In this document: positions 1-5,135 of the stretch, one piece after another
Position numbering within the stretch: the first letter of the stretch is position 1
Layout: every line of letters begins with the position of its first letter
DNA from: Patescibacteria group bacterium
GTDB taxonomy: Bacteria; Patescibacteriota; Andersenbacteria; UBA10190
Direction: 5' to 3'
Length of the DNA stretch: 5,135 bases
Assembly (NCBI GenBank): GCA_022574795.1
Contig: JACZRJ010000048.1
Location: 1 to 5,135, forward strand
Program-made: the position numbers and the translations under genes
Notes under the pieces: generated by a model
Databases searched by the model: none
The model's input: only the letters and a program-made list of their open reading frames with translations
What the model was told of the DNA's origin: nothing

Positions 1-1
1 A

Positions 2-1156
2 ACTCAAGAGACGGTGATTTTAAAGAATGTCCCGCACATTCGCGACGTGGATAGCTTGCTGGCAATTCTTAGCAGTCTCGGTACAGACGTAGAACGCCAG
101 GGTAATACCGTCCAGGTTACTGCCGCGGAACTGAAACTAAGCGATTTGGCTAAGGATATGGTCGGACAACTACGCGGCTCGATCTTATTGTTGGGAGCTT
201 TGTTGGGACGAGATCGACTAGTAACACTTCCGAGGCCGGGCGGTGACGTTATTGGAGCCAGGCCACTGGATGTTCATTTTGATGCCCTAGCTCAACTTGG
301 CGCGACAATTTCTGAGACCAATGAGTCAGTGACGATTGATGGCGCCCAGCTTAAGGCCGGCTTAGTAACCCTCCAAGAGTTTTCGGTAACTGCCACTGAG
401 AACGTGCTACTGGTGGCAGCCTCACTACCAGGCACAACTATAATTCGAATAGCAGCAGCTGAGCCGCACGTGGTGGCCTTGGCTGAGCTGTTGACTGCAA
501 TGGGGGCAACAATTGAGGGAGCTGGATCACATACAATTACGGTGCACGGATCCACGGAGCTAGGCGGCGCCTCAATCAGCGTTATTCCAGATATGTTAGA
601 GGCGGGATTTTTTATCCTCTTGGCTGCAGCCAGCCAATCTAGGCTAACAGTCACCAGTGTGCCAGTCGATAATTTGCGACTATTTTTCAAAAAACTTGAC
701 GATATCGGCGTGAATTATGAGATCGAGGGCGACAACGTCATGGTTACACCTGCCCGCCTGAGGGCCTTTCGTATGCAGTCATTAATTTATCCTGGCATTG
801 CGACCGACTTGCAGGCGCCATTTTCAGTCGTAGCCACCCAAGCGAACGGTTCTTCACTGATTCACGACCCGATGTATGAGGGTCGACTACGCCATGTTGG
901 GGAACTGGCCAAGATGGGAGCAAACGTCACGATTTGCGATCCACACCGGATTATTGTGGTCGGCCCCACTGAGCTGGTGGGCAAGCATATCAAGAGTCTT
1001 GATGTGAGAGCTGGTGCTACGCTGGTTATGGCGGGCCTGATTGCGAGCGGTGAAACTATAATTGATAACGTCGAAATTATTGAGCGAGGATACGCCGATT
1101 TAGTCGGACGCCTGAAAGGAATTGGTGCTGATATTGAACGGCGAGACGATAAATGA
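2..1156 (+). CDS. murA: UDP-N-acetylglucosamine 1-carboxyvinyltransferase (MurA), 5'-truncated, Asp-type active site
   Basis: MurA transfers enolpyruvate from PEP to UDP-GlcNAc in the cytoplasm, the first committed step of peptidoglycan synthesis. The reading frame is open from the window edge; the GTG at 14 is an internal Val codon, because codons 2-13 (TQET) already match the family and about 35-40 N-terminal residues are missing, including the Lys-Asn pair that binds substrate. Counting from the GTG at 14 as residue 1: Arg54 in LRGS matches E. coli Arg91; PGGDVIGARP (75-84) is the catalytic loop, with Asp78 (bases 245-247) where most MurA have Cys115; TDLQAPF gives Asp265, matching E. coli Asp305; the EGRLRHVGEL and DVRAGATLVMAG segments match the Arg331 and Arg397 regions. 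The length to the TGA fits the ~420-residue family. MurA rather than AroA because of the PGG-IGARP loop. mreB follows after 83 bases. Family identity is very secure. Confidence 0.96.
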   Translation, partial: TQETVILKNVPHIRDVDSLLAILSSLGTDVERQGNTVQVTAAELKLSDLAKDMVGQLRGSILLLGALLGRDRLVTLPRPGGDVIGARPLDVHFDALAQLGATISETNESVTIDGAQLKAGLVTLQEFSVTATENVLLVAASLPGTTIIRIAAAEPHVVALAELLTAMGATIEGAGSHTITVHGSTELGGASISVIPDMLEAGFFILLAAASQSRLTVTSVPVDNLRLFFKKLDDIGVNYEIEGDNVMVTPARLRAFRMQSLIYPGIATDLQAPFSVVATQANGSSLIHDPMYEGRLRHVGELAKMGANVTICDPHRIIVVGPTELVGKHIKSLDVRAGATLVMAGLIASGETIIDNVEIIERGYADLVGRLKGIGADIERRDDK

Positions 1157-1177
1157 AACGACTGACGAGGGGTCGTG

Positions 1178-1189
1178 ACTTCTTGAAGT
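1178..1189. repeat. Short dyad ACTTC-TT-GAAGT in the murA-mreB gap
   Basis: A perfect inverted repeat with 5-base arms around a 2-base centre lies 22 bases after the murA stop and 51 bases before the mreB start. A second weak inverted repeat (ACGA, four G, TCGT) lies at 1165-1176. The centre is too small for a good RNA hairpin, so a protein-binding site is the more natural reading. There is no direct support; chance is possible. No T-tract follows closely enough to call a terminator. Confidence 0.25.
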
Positions 1190-1239
1190 GTTATGGGTAT
1201 GCTTCGAAATGGTGTTGCTGACTCTTTTTTATCCCCACT

Positions 1240-2250
1240 ATGCGTATAATTCGTAAAATCGCCATCGATTTAGGAACTACTAATACTTTGATGTATGTGC
1301 CCGGTGAGGGCGTGGTGCTTAATGAACCTTCAGTGGTGGCAGTTTCAAAAGAGGAGAACGCCGTGTTAGCAATTGGTAACGAGGCTAAAGAAATGATTGG
1401 TCGGACGCCTGAAGCTATTACTGCCTATCAGCCACTCAAGGACGGGGTCATTGCTGACTATCGAGTAACGGAAGCAATGCTGCGTTTTCTTATTCAAAAG
1501 ATCGGAGCCTCAATACGATTCTTGCGTCCCGAGGTGCTGGTGTCGGTACCAGCTGGAGTGACTAGTACCGAGCGGCGGGCCGTCGTTGATGCCACCATGT
1601 CAGCTGGAGCAAAGTCTGCCTATCTGATTAAGGAACCGATTGCGGCCGCAATTGGTGCCGGAATACCGATCGGCGAGAGCTCTGGTCATATGATTGTTGA
1701 TATTGGTGGTGGCACGACCGAAATCGCGGTGATTTCACTGGGTGGTATTGTAACTGCCCAGTCGGCCCGAATTGGCGGACGTCGTTTTGATGAGGCGATC
1801 GTTGACCATGTCCGTAAACGCTACGGCGTCATTATTGGTGAGCAGACTGCAGAACGCATTAAGCTGTCAATTGCTTCAGCCGTGCACCAGGAAAAATCTA
1901 CCTCCCTTAGTATTCGGGGTCGGGACGTCGCCACCGGCTTGCCTAAGGAAACCGTTATTTCATCACAGGAAATTACTGAGGCCTTGCGGGATCCGCTCGA
2001 GGAGGTCATTCAAGCCATCAAGACTGTTTTACAAAACACCCCGCCAGAATTAGCGGCTGATGTGATTGATACTGGCATTGTTGTCAGTGGCGGTGGAGCG
2101 CTGTTGTCTAACATTGATCAATTAATCACGACAGCGACGGCGGTACCTTGCTATATTGCGGATGACCCGCTGGTTTGTGTAATCAAGGGTGCGGGAGCGG
2201 CCCTAGAAAACATTGATGCTTACAAACGAACTGTGCTGTTAAGCCAATAG
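1240..2250 (+). CDS. mreB: Rod shape-determining protein MreB (bacterial actin)
   Basis: MreB is an ATP-dependent actin homologue that forms membrane-bound filaments and guides the elongation wall-synthesis machinery in rod-shaped cells. At 336 residues it is the usual family length. Visible motifs are phosphate loop 1 IDLGTTNT (9-16), the NEPSVVAV segment (28-35), KEPIAAAIGAG (131-141), phosphate loop 2 DIGGGTTEIAV (154-164) and the adenosine loop GIVVSGGGALL (279-289). The short basic-hydrophobic N-terminus MRIIRK may serve as the membrane contact. The start is fixed: the in-frame TGA at 1219-1221 lies just upstream and no other start codon falls between. The 18 bases before the ATG are pyrimidine-rich (TTTTTTATCCCCACT) with no Shine-Dalgarno sequence. 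No mreC, mreD, pbp2 or rodA is in the window; the neighbours are murA and a glycosyltransferase. Nothing in the sequence suggests a paralogue such as Mbl or FtsA. Confidence 0.96.
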   Translation: MRIIRKIAIDLGTTNTLMYVPGEGVVLNEPSVVAVSKEENAVLAIGNEAKEMIGRTPEAITAYQPLKDGVIADYRVTEAMLRFLIQKIGASIRFLRPEVLVSVPAGVTSTERRAVVDATMSAGAKSAYLIKEPIAAAIGAGIPIGESSGHMIVDIGGGTTEIAVISLGGIVTAQSARIGGRRFDEAIVDHVRKRYGVIIGEQTAERIKLSIASAVHQEKSTSLSIRGRDVATGLPKETVISSQEITEALRDPLEEVIQAIKTVLQNTPPELAADVIDTGIVVSGGGALLSNIDQLITTATAVPCYIADDPLVCVIKGAGAALENIDAYKRTVLLSQ

Positions 2251-2261
2251 AACGTTTGGGC

Positions 2262-2290
2262 TTGCTGGCCCGGGGGAGCTGTTAGATACT
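2262..2290 (+). promoter_or_regulatory. Possible promoter for the glycosyltransferase gene, with leaderless spacing
   Basis: TTGCTG (2262-2267), a 17-base spacer and GATACT (2285-2290) match the sigma-70 consensus at four of six bases in each box. GATACT ends six bases before the ATG at 2297, so transcription would begin at or next to the start codon. The G-rich run at 2272-2278 is 18 bases from the ATG, too far to act as a ribosome binding site. The match is modest and may be chance. Confidence 0.3.
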
Positions 2291-2296
2291 GGTTCG

Positions 2297-3466
2297 ATGT
2301 CAAAAAAGACTCTGTCAGTTGCCTTGGTGCATGATGAGCTCATCCGACGGGGCGGAGCCGAGACGGTGCTCGAGGAGTTGCTGCGCCTGTATCCTGAGGC
2401 CGATGTCTATAGCCTATATGCTGGAGTGCCCCGGATCGTAGTTGATGACATTTCCTATCCAGTTCAGACCACCTATCTGCAACGTCTGCCGCTTTGGTTT
2501 CGCCGCCACCCGAGAAGACTGTTGCTGCTGCTGCCGAATGCGGCCGAGCAAATTGATCTGGCCCACTACGATGTGGTGATCAGTTCCAGTAGTGGATTCG
2601 CCAAGGCGGTAGTCACCCGCAGCCTGGTTCCGCACATCTGCTATTGCCACACCCCAACACGATATCTCTGGGATGCTCATGATGAAGTCTATCAACGAAC
2701 TACCAAGCTTAAGCGTTTTCTCGCCGCTCCTGTGCTGCATCGTTTGCGTCTCGTTGACTTCGCTGCCGCTCAACGGGTGGATACCTTTGTGGCTAATTCT
2801 CACTGGACGCAGCAGCGAATTCGCAGTTTTTATGGCCGAGCTAGTCAGGTGATTTATCCGCCAGTCGACACTACGTTCTATACTCCGTTTAGGTCCGCCG
2901 GCAACTCGGCCACCTCGCGAGCACAAAATCTACCGGCTGACCAGCGACCTTTTTTGTGCGTGGGCAGACTGACGGCAAGTAAGTATTTTGATCGAGCAAT
3001 ACAGGTCTGCGAAAAATTGGCGCTACCGTTGATAATTGTAGGCACCGGTTATGAGGCCAGTCGCCTGAGGAAATTAGCTGGCCGACATACGCGCTTTGTC
3101 AATTACATCTCCCGCGAGCAATTACGGACCTACTATCGGACGGCTCGGGCCCTGTTACAACCGGCGGCTGAGGACTTTGGTATCGCAGCAGTTGAAGCGC
3201 AAGCCTGTGGCTTGCCAGTGATCGCCTATGGTATTGGGGGAGCAAGTGAAACTGTGCTGCCTACTAAAACTGGTTTGCTCTACGACACGCCTAACCTTGA
3301 GGCGCTGGCTGATGCAGTTCGTCGGTTTATTGACCTCGAGCCTACTTTGGAGCCGGCGATTATTACGCAACATGCTGGTCAGTTCAGTACCGCCCGCTGG
3401 CGAGACGCAATGCTCAGCGTCGTGGAGAGTGCAGTTGCGAGAGTCGCCACCCTACCGTTAGACTAA
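2297..3466 (+). CDS. Glycosyltransferase, GT4-type (GT-B fold)
   Basis: A 389-residue retaining glycosyltransferase of the GT-B fold, likely moving a sugar from a nucleotide donor onto an envelope glycan or lipid carrier at the inner face of the membrane. The N-terminal acceptor half has the glycine-rich RRGGAETVLEEL (17-28), CYCHTPTRYLWD (115-126) and VANSHWTQQRI (165-175). The C-terminal donor half begins near FLCVGRLTASKYFDRAI (219-235), with Arg224 and Lys229 where the family binds donor phosphates. It contains AEDFGIAAVEAQACGLPVIA (291-310), the E-x7-E motif with Glu292 and Glu300, followed by GGASETV. No membrane segment or signal peptide is seen. The pattern recalls WbaZ-like mannosyl- or rhamnosyl-transferases, but donor and acceptor cannot be read from the sequence. 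It starts 46 bases after mreB and ends 6 bases before the hpf start, so it is probably co-transcribed with hpf. No closer upstream start codon is available in frame. Confidence 0.9.
   Translation: MSKKTLSVALVHDELIRRGGAETVLEELLRLYPEADVYSLYAGVPRIVVDDISYPVQTTYLQRLPLWFRRHPRRLLLLLPNAAEQIDLAHYDVVISSSSGFAKAVVTRSLVPHICYCHTPTRYLWDAHDEVYQRTTKLKRFLAAPVLHRLRLVDFAAAQRVDTFVANSHWTQQRIRSFYGRASQVIYPPVDTTFYTPFRSAGNSATSRAQNLPADQRPFLCVGRLTASKYFDRAIQVCEKLALPLIIVGTGYEASRLRKLAGRHTRFVNYISREQLRTYYRTARALLQPAAEDFGIAAVEAQACGLPVIAYGIGGASETVLPTKTGLLYDTPNLEALADAVRRFIDLEPTLEPAIITQHAGQFSTARWRDAMLSVVESAVARVATLPLD
3435..3464 (+). promoter_or_regulatory. Possible internal promoter for hpf
   Basis: TTGCGA (3435-3440), an 18-base spacer and TAGACT (3459-3464) lie in the last codons of the glycosyltransferase gene. 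TAGACT ends eight bases before the hpf ATG at 3473. The sequence GTTAGA occurs at exactly -16 to -11 from the ATG both here (3457-3462) and before the glycosyltransferase gene (2281-2286). Because it overlaps coding sequence and hpf is only 6 bases from the previous stop, read-through transcription may suffice. Weak call. Confidence 0.25.
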
Positions 3467-3472
3467 CAAGGC

Positions 3473-3787
3473 ATGCAGTACATACTTCATACCGACCACC
3501 TAAGTTTGTCAGCAGCTGATCGCGATATGCTGGAAAAAAAGCTGGAACGCTTAGAGAAATATTTAACAATCCCTTTTGTGACCGATGTTCACTTCGCTCA
3601 AGATCAACATCACCGAACCGGTCAGACAATAACGTGTACGATTAATATCGAGATGAGTAAGAAAGTTTGGCACGCTGAGCGCAGCGGAGATACGGTGCAA
3701 GATGCCTTGGACAGCGTGATCAAAGCCTTGCAGAACGAATTGAGGCGCGCCCGTGGAAAAAGGCAGGACAGCGAACGGGGCGTTTAA
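3473..3787 (+). CDS. hpf: Ribosome hibernation promoting factor, short form (HPF/RaiA/YfiA family)
   Basis: A 104-residue protein with the single beta-alpha-beta-beta-beta-alpha layout of the S30AE (HPF/RaiA) domain, which binds in the tRNA and mRNA channel of the 30S subunit and stops translation in resting cells. Supporting features are the opening MQYILHTDHLSLS, the first helix rich in Leu and Lys (DMLEKKLERLEKYL), alternating strands through TGQTITCTINIEM, and the ending SGDTVQDALDSVIKALQNELRRARGKR, typical of the domain. The long form found before secA in many Firmicutes has a further C-terminal dimerisation domain; here the protein stops at the end of the first domain, so it is the short type. 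The start lies 6 bases after the glycosyltransferase stop; AAGG at 3468-3471 is only one base from the ATG, too close for a normal ribosome site. secA follows after 45 bases, a very common partnership. Confidence 0.9.
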   Translation: MQYILHTDHLSLSAADRDMLEKKLERLEKYLTIPFVTDVHFAQDQHHRTGQTITCTINIEMSKKVWHAERSGDTVQDALDSVIKALQNELRRARGKRQDSERGV

Positions 3788-3832
3788 TCCTTTTTAGTAG
3801 CTTTTCTCACCCAGCCCCGTTATTCTCGGGGC
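3774..3832 (+). promoter_or_regulatory. Two competing RNA pairings and a -10-like box ahead of secA
   Basis: GCCCCGTT (3814-3821) can pair perfectly over eight bases with AACGGGGC (3774-3781), which lies in the last codons of hpf. Alternatively its first six bases, GCCCCG (3814-3819), can pair with CGGGGC (3827-3832), directly against the secA ATG, around a 7-base loop. The two pairings exclude each other. TATTCT (3821-3826) in the loop also reads as a -10 box ending six bases before the ATG, without a good -35. What is seen is the complementarity; a switch role is inference. Confidence 0.4.
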
Positions 3833-4921
3833 ATGGCATTATTAGGATTTGGAGGTGGCCGGAGCCGGCATGAGCGAGCGGCTGATCAATATAAGCCGGT
3901 AGCACAGAAAGTTGTTGACTTAGAAGCGGACTTCAAGCGGCTATCAGACGCGGAACTTAAGCAGAAAGTCGTCAGGCATCTGGGCGATTCTTTGAGTGAT
4001 CTAAAGCAGCAGGTACCCGAGATATACGCTGGGGTTAGAGAAGCCTCGGCGAGAACGTTGAAGATGCGTCACTTTGAAGTGCAGATTATTGGGGGGTTGG
4101 CCTTGCTTGATAATGCGATTTGCGAAATGAAGACTGGCGAAGGCAAGACGCTATCAGCAACGTTGCCGCTGACGTTGCATGCCTTGACCGGCCAGGGCTG
4201 CCACTTAGTTACCGTTAATGATTATTTGGCCGAACGAGATGCCGCCTGGATGAGACCAGTCTTCGAATTCTTTGATCTCACCGTCGGCGCAGTGGGGCCA
4301 GGAATGTCGGCTGAAGAAAAACGAGAGGCGTATGCGGCAGAGATAACCTACGGTACCAATAACGAGTTCGGTTTTGACTATTTGCGAGACAATATGGCAA
4401 CCGATCCCTCGCAAATAGTTTTGCGAGGACTGAAATATGCCATTGTTGATGAGGTGGACAACCTCCTTATTGATGCGGCACGCACCCCACTTATCATCAG
4501 CGCTCCTGATGTGGAAGCAACACAGAAATACCAGATATTCGCCCGGTTCGTTCCCCGTCTGCATACGGGACAGGACTATGAGATTAAGGAAAAGGAACGC
4601 AGTGTGGAACTGACCGACGATGGCTACCAAGTGATCGGCGAGGCTGCCGATGCGCGCGAGGCAGACATTGAGAGCGCGATCGAGCGGGTTCTTGCTGACG
4701 CCGGGGAGCCCATGACGGTCGAGCAGATCATTGAGGCAAGGCCGGTGACCCCGAAGGTCGGAAAGACCAAGCTGCGGTACATGCTCGCCGACGGCGTGGG
4801 CGGGCGTTGGGGATCATCCGGCAAGGGCGTGAAGCATGATCCCCTGCTCTACTTCGCCCTGCCCGGTGGCGAGGCGGATTCGTTTCAATCGCCTCTGCCC
4901 CTAGGGGGTGACCGTGATTGA
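3833..4921 (+). CDS. secA: Preprotein translocase ATPase SecA, N-terminal third only, fused in frame to a foreign tail
   Basis: SecA is the cytoplasmic motor that pushes preproteins through SecYEG using ATP. Residues 1 to about 266 are clear Sec[12 protein letters not shown] (78-88, Q-motif area), Walker A TGEGKT (101-106), [11 protein letters not shown] (127-137), [17 protein letters not shown] (172-188), Walker B DEVD (206-209) and RTPLIIS (217-223). The preprotein cross-linking domain then starts and breaks off near [19 protein letters not shown] (248-266). A normal SecA is about 800-900 residues; the rest of the cross-linking domain, the second nucleotide-binding domain, the helical scaffold and wing are absent. 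Residues from about 267 to 362 are an unrelated, high-GC tail. Ala215 (GCG, 4475-4477) stands where the family has Glu in IDEARTP. No Shine-Dalgarno sequence precedes the ATG. As written the product cannot be a working SecA; an assembly join is the likeliest cause. Confidence 0.9.
   Translation: MALLGFGGGRSRHERAADQYKPVAQKVVDLEADFKRLSDAELKQKVVRHLGDSLSDLKQQVPEIYAGVREASARTLKMRHFEVQIIGGLALLDNAICEMKTGEGKTLSATLPLTLHALTGQGCHLVTVNDYLAERDAAWMRPVFEFFDLTVGAVGPGMSAEEKREAYAAEITYGTNNEFGFDYLRDNMATDPSQIVLRGLKYAIVDEVDNLLIDAARTPLIISAPDVEATQKYQIFARFVPRLHTGQDYEIKEKERSVELTDDGYQVIGEAADAREADIESAIERVLADAGEPMTVEQIIEARPVTPKVGKTKLRYMLADGVGGRWGSSGKGVKHDPLLYFALPGGEADSFQSPLPLGGDRD
4631..4921 (+). other. Foreign C-terminal segment of an unrelated protein, possibly a replication-type ATPase tail
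   Basis: From roughly 4615-4660 onward GC rises to about 63-68% in hand-counted rows, lysine codons become AAG throughout, and SecA similarity stops. The peptide includes a charged helix ([15 protein letters not shown]), then MTVEQIIEA, then [13 protein letters not shown] and [19 protein letters not shown]. The helix-turn-helix-and-wing rhythm suggests a winged-helix domain, of the kind I associate with the C-termini of RepA-like AAA ATPases or primases on planctomycete mobile elements. That family link is from memory of the pattern and is tentative. The start of this gene is not in the window. An HTH regulator gene follows 74 bases after the TGA. Confidence 0.5.
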
Positions 4922-4929
4922 AACGAATC
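4877..4929. repeat. 53-bp interrupted palindrome with a nested inner palindrome
   Basis: The arms GATTCGTTTCAATC (4877-4890) and GATTGAAACGAATC (4916-4929) are perfect 14-base inverted repeats separated by 25 bases. The spacer contains CCCCTAGGGG (4898-4907), itself a perfect palindrome whose centre lies within half a base of the outer centre. The TGA stop at 4919-4921 lies in the right arm. No T-tract follows, so an ordinary intrinsic terminator is not supported. An operator for the HTH regulator, whose start is 66 bases downstream, or a replication/termination structure, are possible. The symmetry is certain; its role is not. Confidence 0.75.
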
Positions 4930-4980
4930 GGAATCAACCCCCAATGAGTGATTGAACTTCCTATAGCGCAAGAAGTATGG

Positions 4981-4993
4981 TACGATGGTGAGG
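4981..4993 (+). promoter_or_regulatory. Ribosome binding site and overlapping -10-like sequence before the HTH gene
   Basis: GGTGAGG (4987-4993) is a strong Shine-Dalgarno match; its spacing to the second ATG at 4999 is five bases, which favours that codon over the ATG at 4996. TGG-TACGAT (4978-4986) resembles an extended -10 box, but a transcript starting from it would exclude the ribosome site, so an upstream promoter is more likely. TTGAAC at 4952-4957 with TATGGT at 4976-4981 (18-base spacer) has the same problem. The strong ribosome site contrasts with the SD-poor genes on the left. Confidence 0.45.
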
Positions 4994-4995
4994 AC

Positions 4996-5135
4996 ATGAT
5001 GACTGTGACCGAAAGACTGAGACAGGCGGTCGAGACCTGCGGCGAGAGCCGGGCGTCGATCAGCCGGGCGACGGGGGTCAACGAGGGCATCCTGAGCCGA
5101 TTCGTTGTGAACGGCGATGGGCTGCGATCGGACAC
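4996..5135 (+). CDS. Small Cro/C1-type helix-turn-helix protein, 3'-truncated by the window end
   Basis: An open frame runs from ATG 4996 (or ATG 4999, better placed relative to GGTGAGG) off the end of the window. The readable part begins MTVTERLRQAVETCGESRASISRATGV and continues NEGILSRFVVNGDGLRSD. This is the start of a lambda-repressor-like helix-turn-helix: helix 1 LRQAVETCG, helix 2 SRASISRATG, recognition helix NEGILSRFV. The GESR-x-x-ISRATGVNEGILSRF pattern is frequent in small regulators of planctomycete-type genomes (recalled, not searched). It probably binds DNA as a transcriptional regulator, perhaps at the palindrome upstream. It belongs with the high-GC foreign segment and not with secA. 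About 46 codons are visible. Confidence 0.8.
   Translation, partial: MMTVTERLRQAVETCGESRASISRATGVNEGILSRFVVNGDGLRSD

Noticed and set aside
14..16. GTG at 14 as the murA start codon
   Set aside because: Codons 2-13 are open in the same frame and continue the MurA match; about 35-40 N-terminal residues of the family would be missing, so the true start is outside the window.
1245..1250. Perfect TATAAT box
   Set aside because: It lies inside the mreB coding sequence, codons 2-4, with no -35 at a suitable distance and no sensible start downstream.
1103..1413. 14-base direct repeat GTCGGACGCCTGAA at 1103-1116 and 1400-1413
   Set aside because: The copies are in murA and mreB in different reading frames, each fully explained by conserved protein sequence; most likely chance.
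2414..2926. 170-codon minus-strand frame opposite the glycosyltransferase, and other antisense frames
   Set aside because: They lie opposite well-conserved genes, show no recognisable motifs, and have low-complexity stretches that mirror the plus-strand codons.
3774..3795. Intrinsic terminator after hpf (AACG-GGG-CGTT followed by five T)
   Set aside because: The stem has only four base pairs, the T-run is short and six bases away; too weak to call.
4631..4921. Intein or in-frame insertion domain in SecA
   Set aside because: The extra segment lacks intein splice motifs, ends in a stop with no SecA sequence resuming afterwards, and has foreign composition.
4881..4925. CRISPR repeat, because the arms carry GTTTCAATC and GATTGAAAC
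   Set aside because: Only one unit is present, the arm-to-arm length of 43 bases is unusual for a repeat, no spacer-repeat periodicity follows, and the unit overlaps coding sequence.

Overview
The window reads as two pieces of unlike origin. Positions 1 to about 4630 form a compact, all-plus-strand bacterial chromosome segment of roughly 50% GC. It carries five genes in the order murA (5' end missing), mreB, a family-4-type glycosyltransferase, a short hibernation promoting factor and secA (first third only). Gaps are 6 to 83 bases, and start codons lack a convincing Shine-Dalgarno sequence. The compact layout, a short HPF directly before secA, SD-poor starts and a cell-wall/shape cluster would fit a Patescibacteria (CPR, Saccharibacteria-like) genome. 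This is inference from style and gene order only; no marker here fixes the phylum.

Positions from about 4630 to 5135 look different: 60-base rows that I counted by hand give about 63-73% GC, against 48-53% in the secA part, and third codon positions are strongly G/C. This part holds the C-terminal tail of an unrelated protein, fused in frame to the SecA N-terminus, then a 53-bp interrupted palindrome over the stop codon, then the start of a small Cro/C1-type helix-turn-helix regulator. The regulator resembles those common in planctomycete-type genomes, where such proteins often sit near replication or integration genes. The simplest reading is a chimeric metagenomic contig. An insertion of a mobile element into secA is the alternative, but is less likely because secA is essential.

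How the genes work together: MurA makes the committed peptidoglycan precursor UDP-GlcNAc-enolpyruvate, MreB positions wall synthesis along the cell body, and the glycosyltransferase probably builds an envelope glycan. HPF dimerises or silences ribosomes in stationary phase, and SecA drives protein export. So the left part is an envelope-growth block joined to the widespread hpf-secA pair.

Points of most interest: MurA has Asp in place of the fosfomycin-target Cys; two mutually exclusive RNA pairings lie between the hpf end and the secA start; -10-like boxes lie at leaderless spacing before several start codons; and a nearly concentric double palindrome lies in the foreign segment. I saw no tRNA, rRNA, CRISPR array or complete mobile element.
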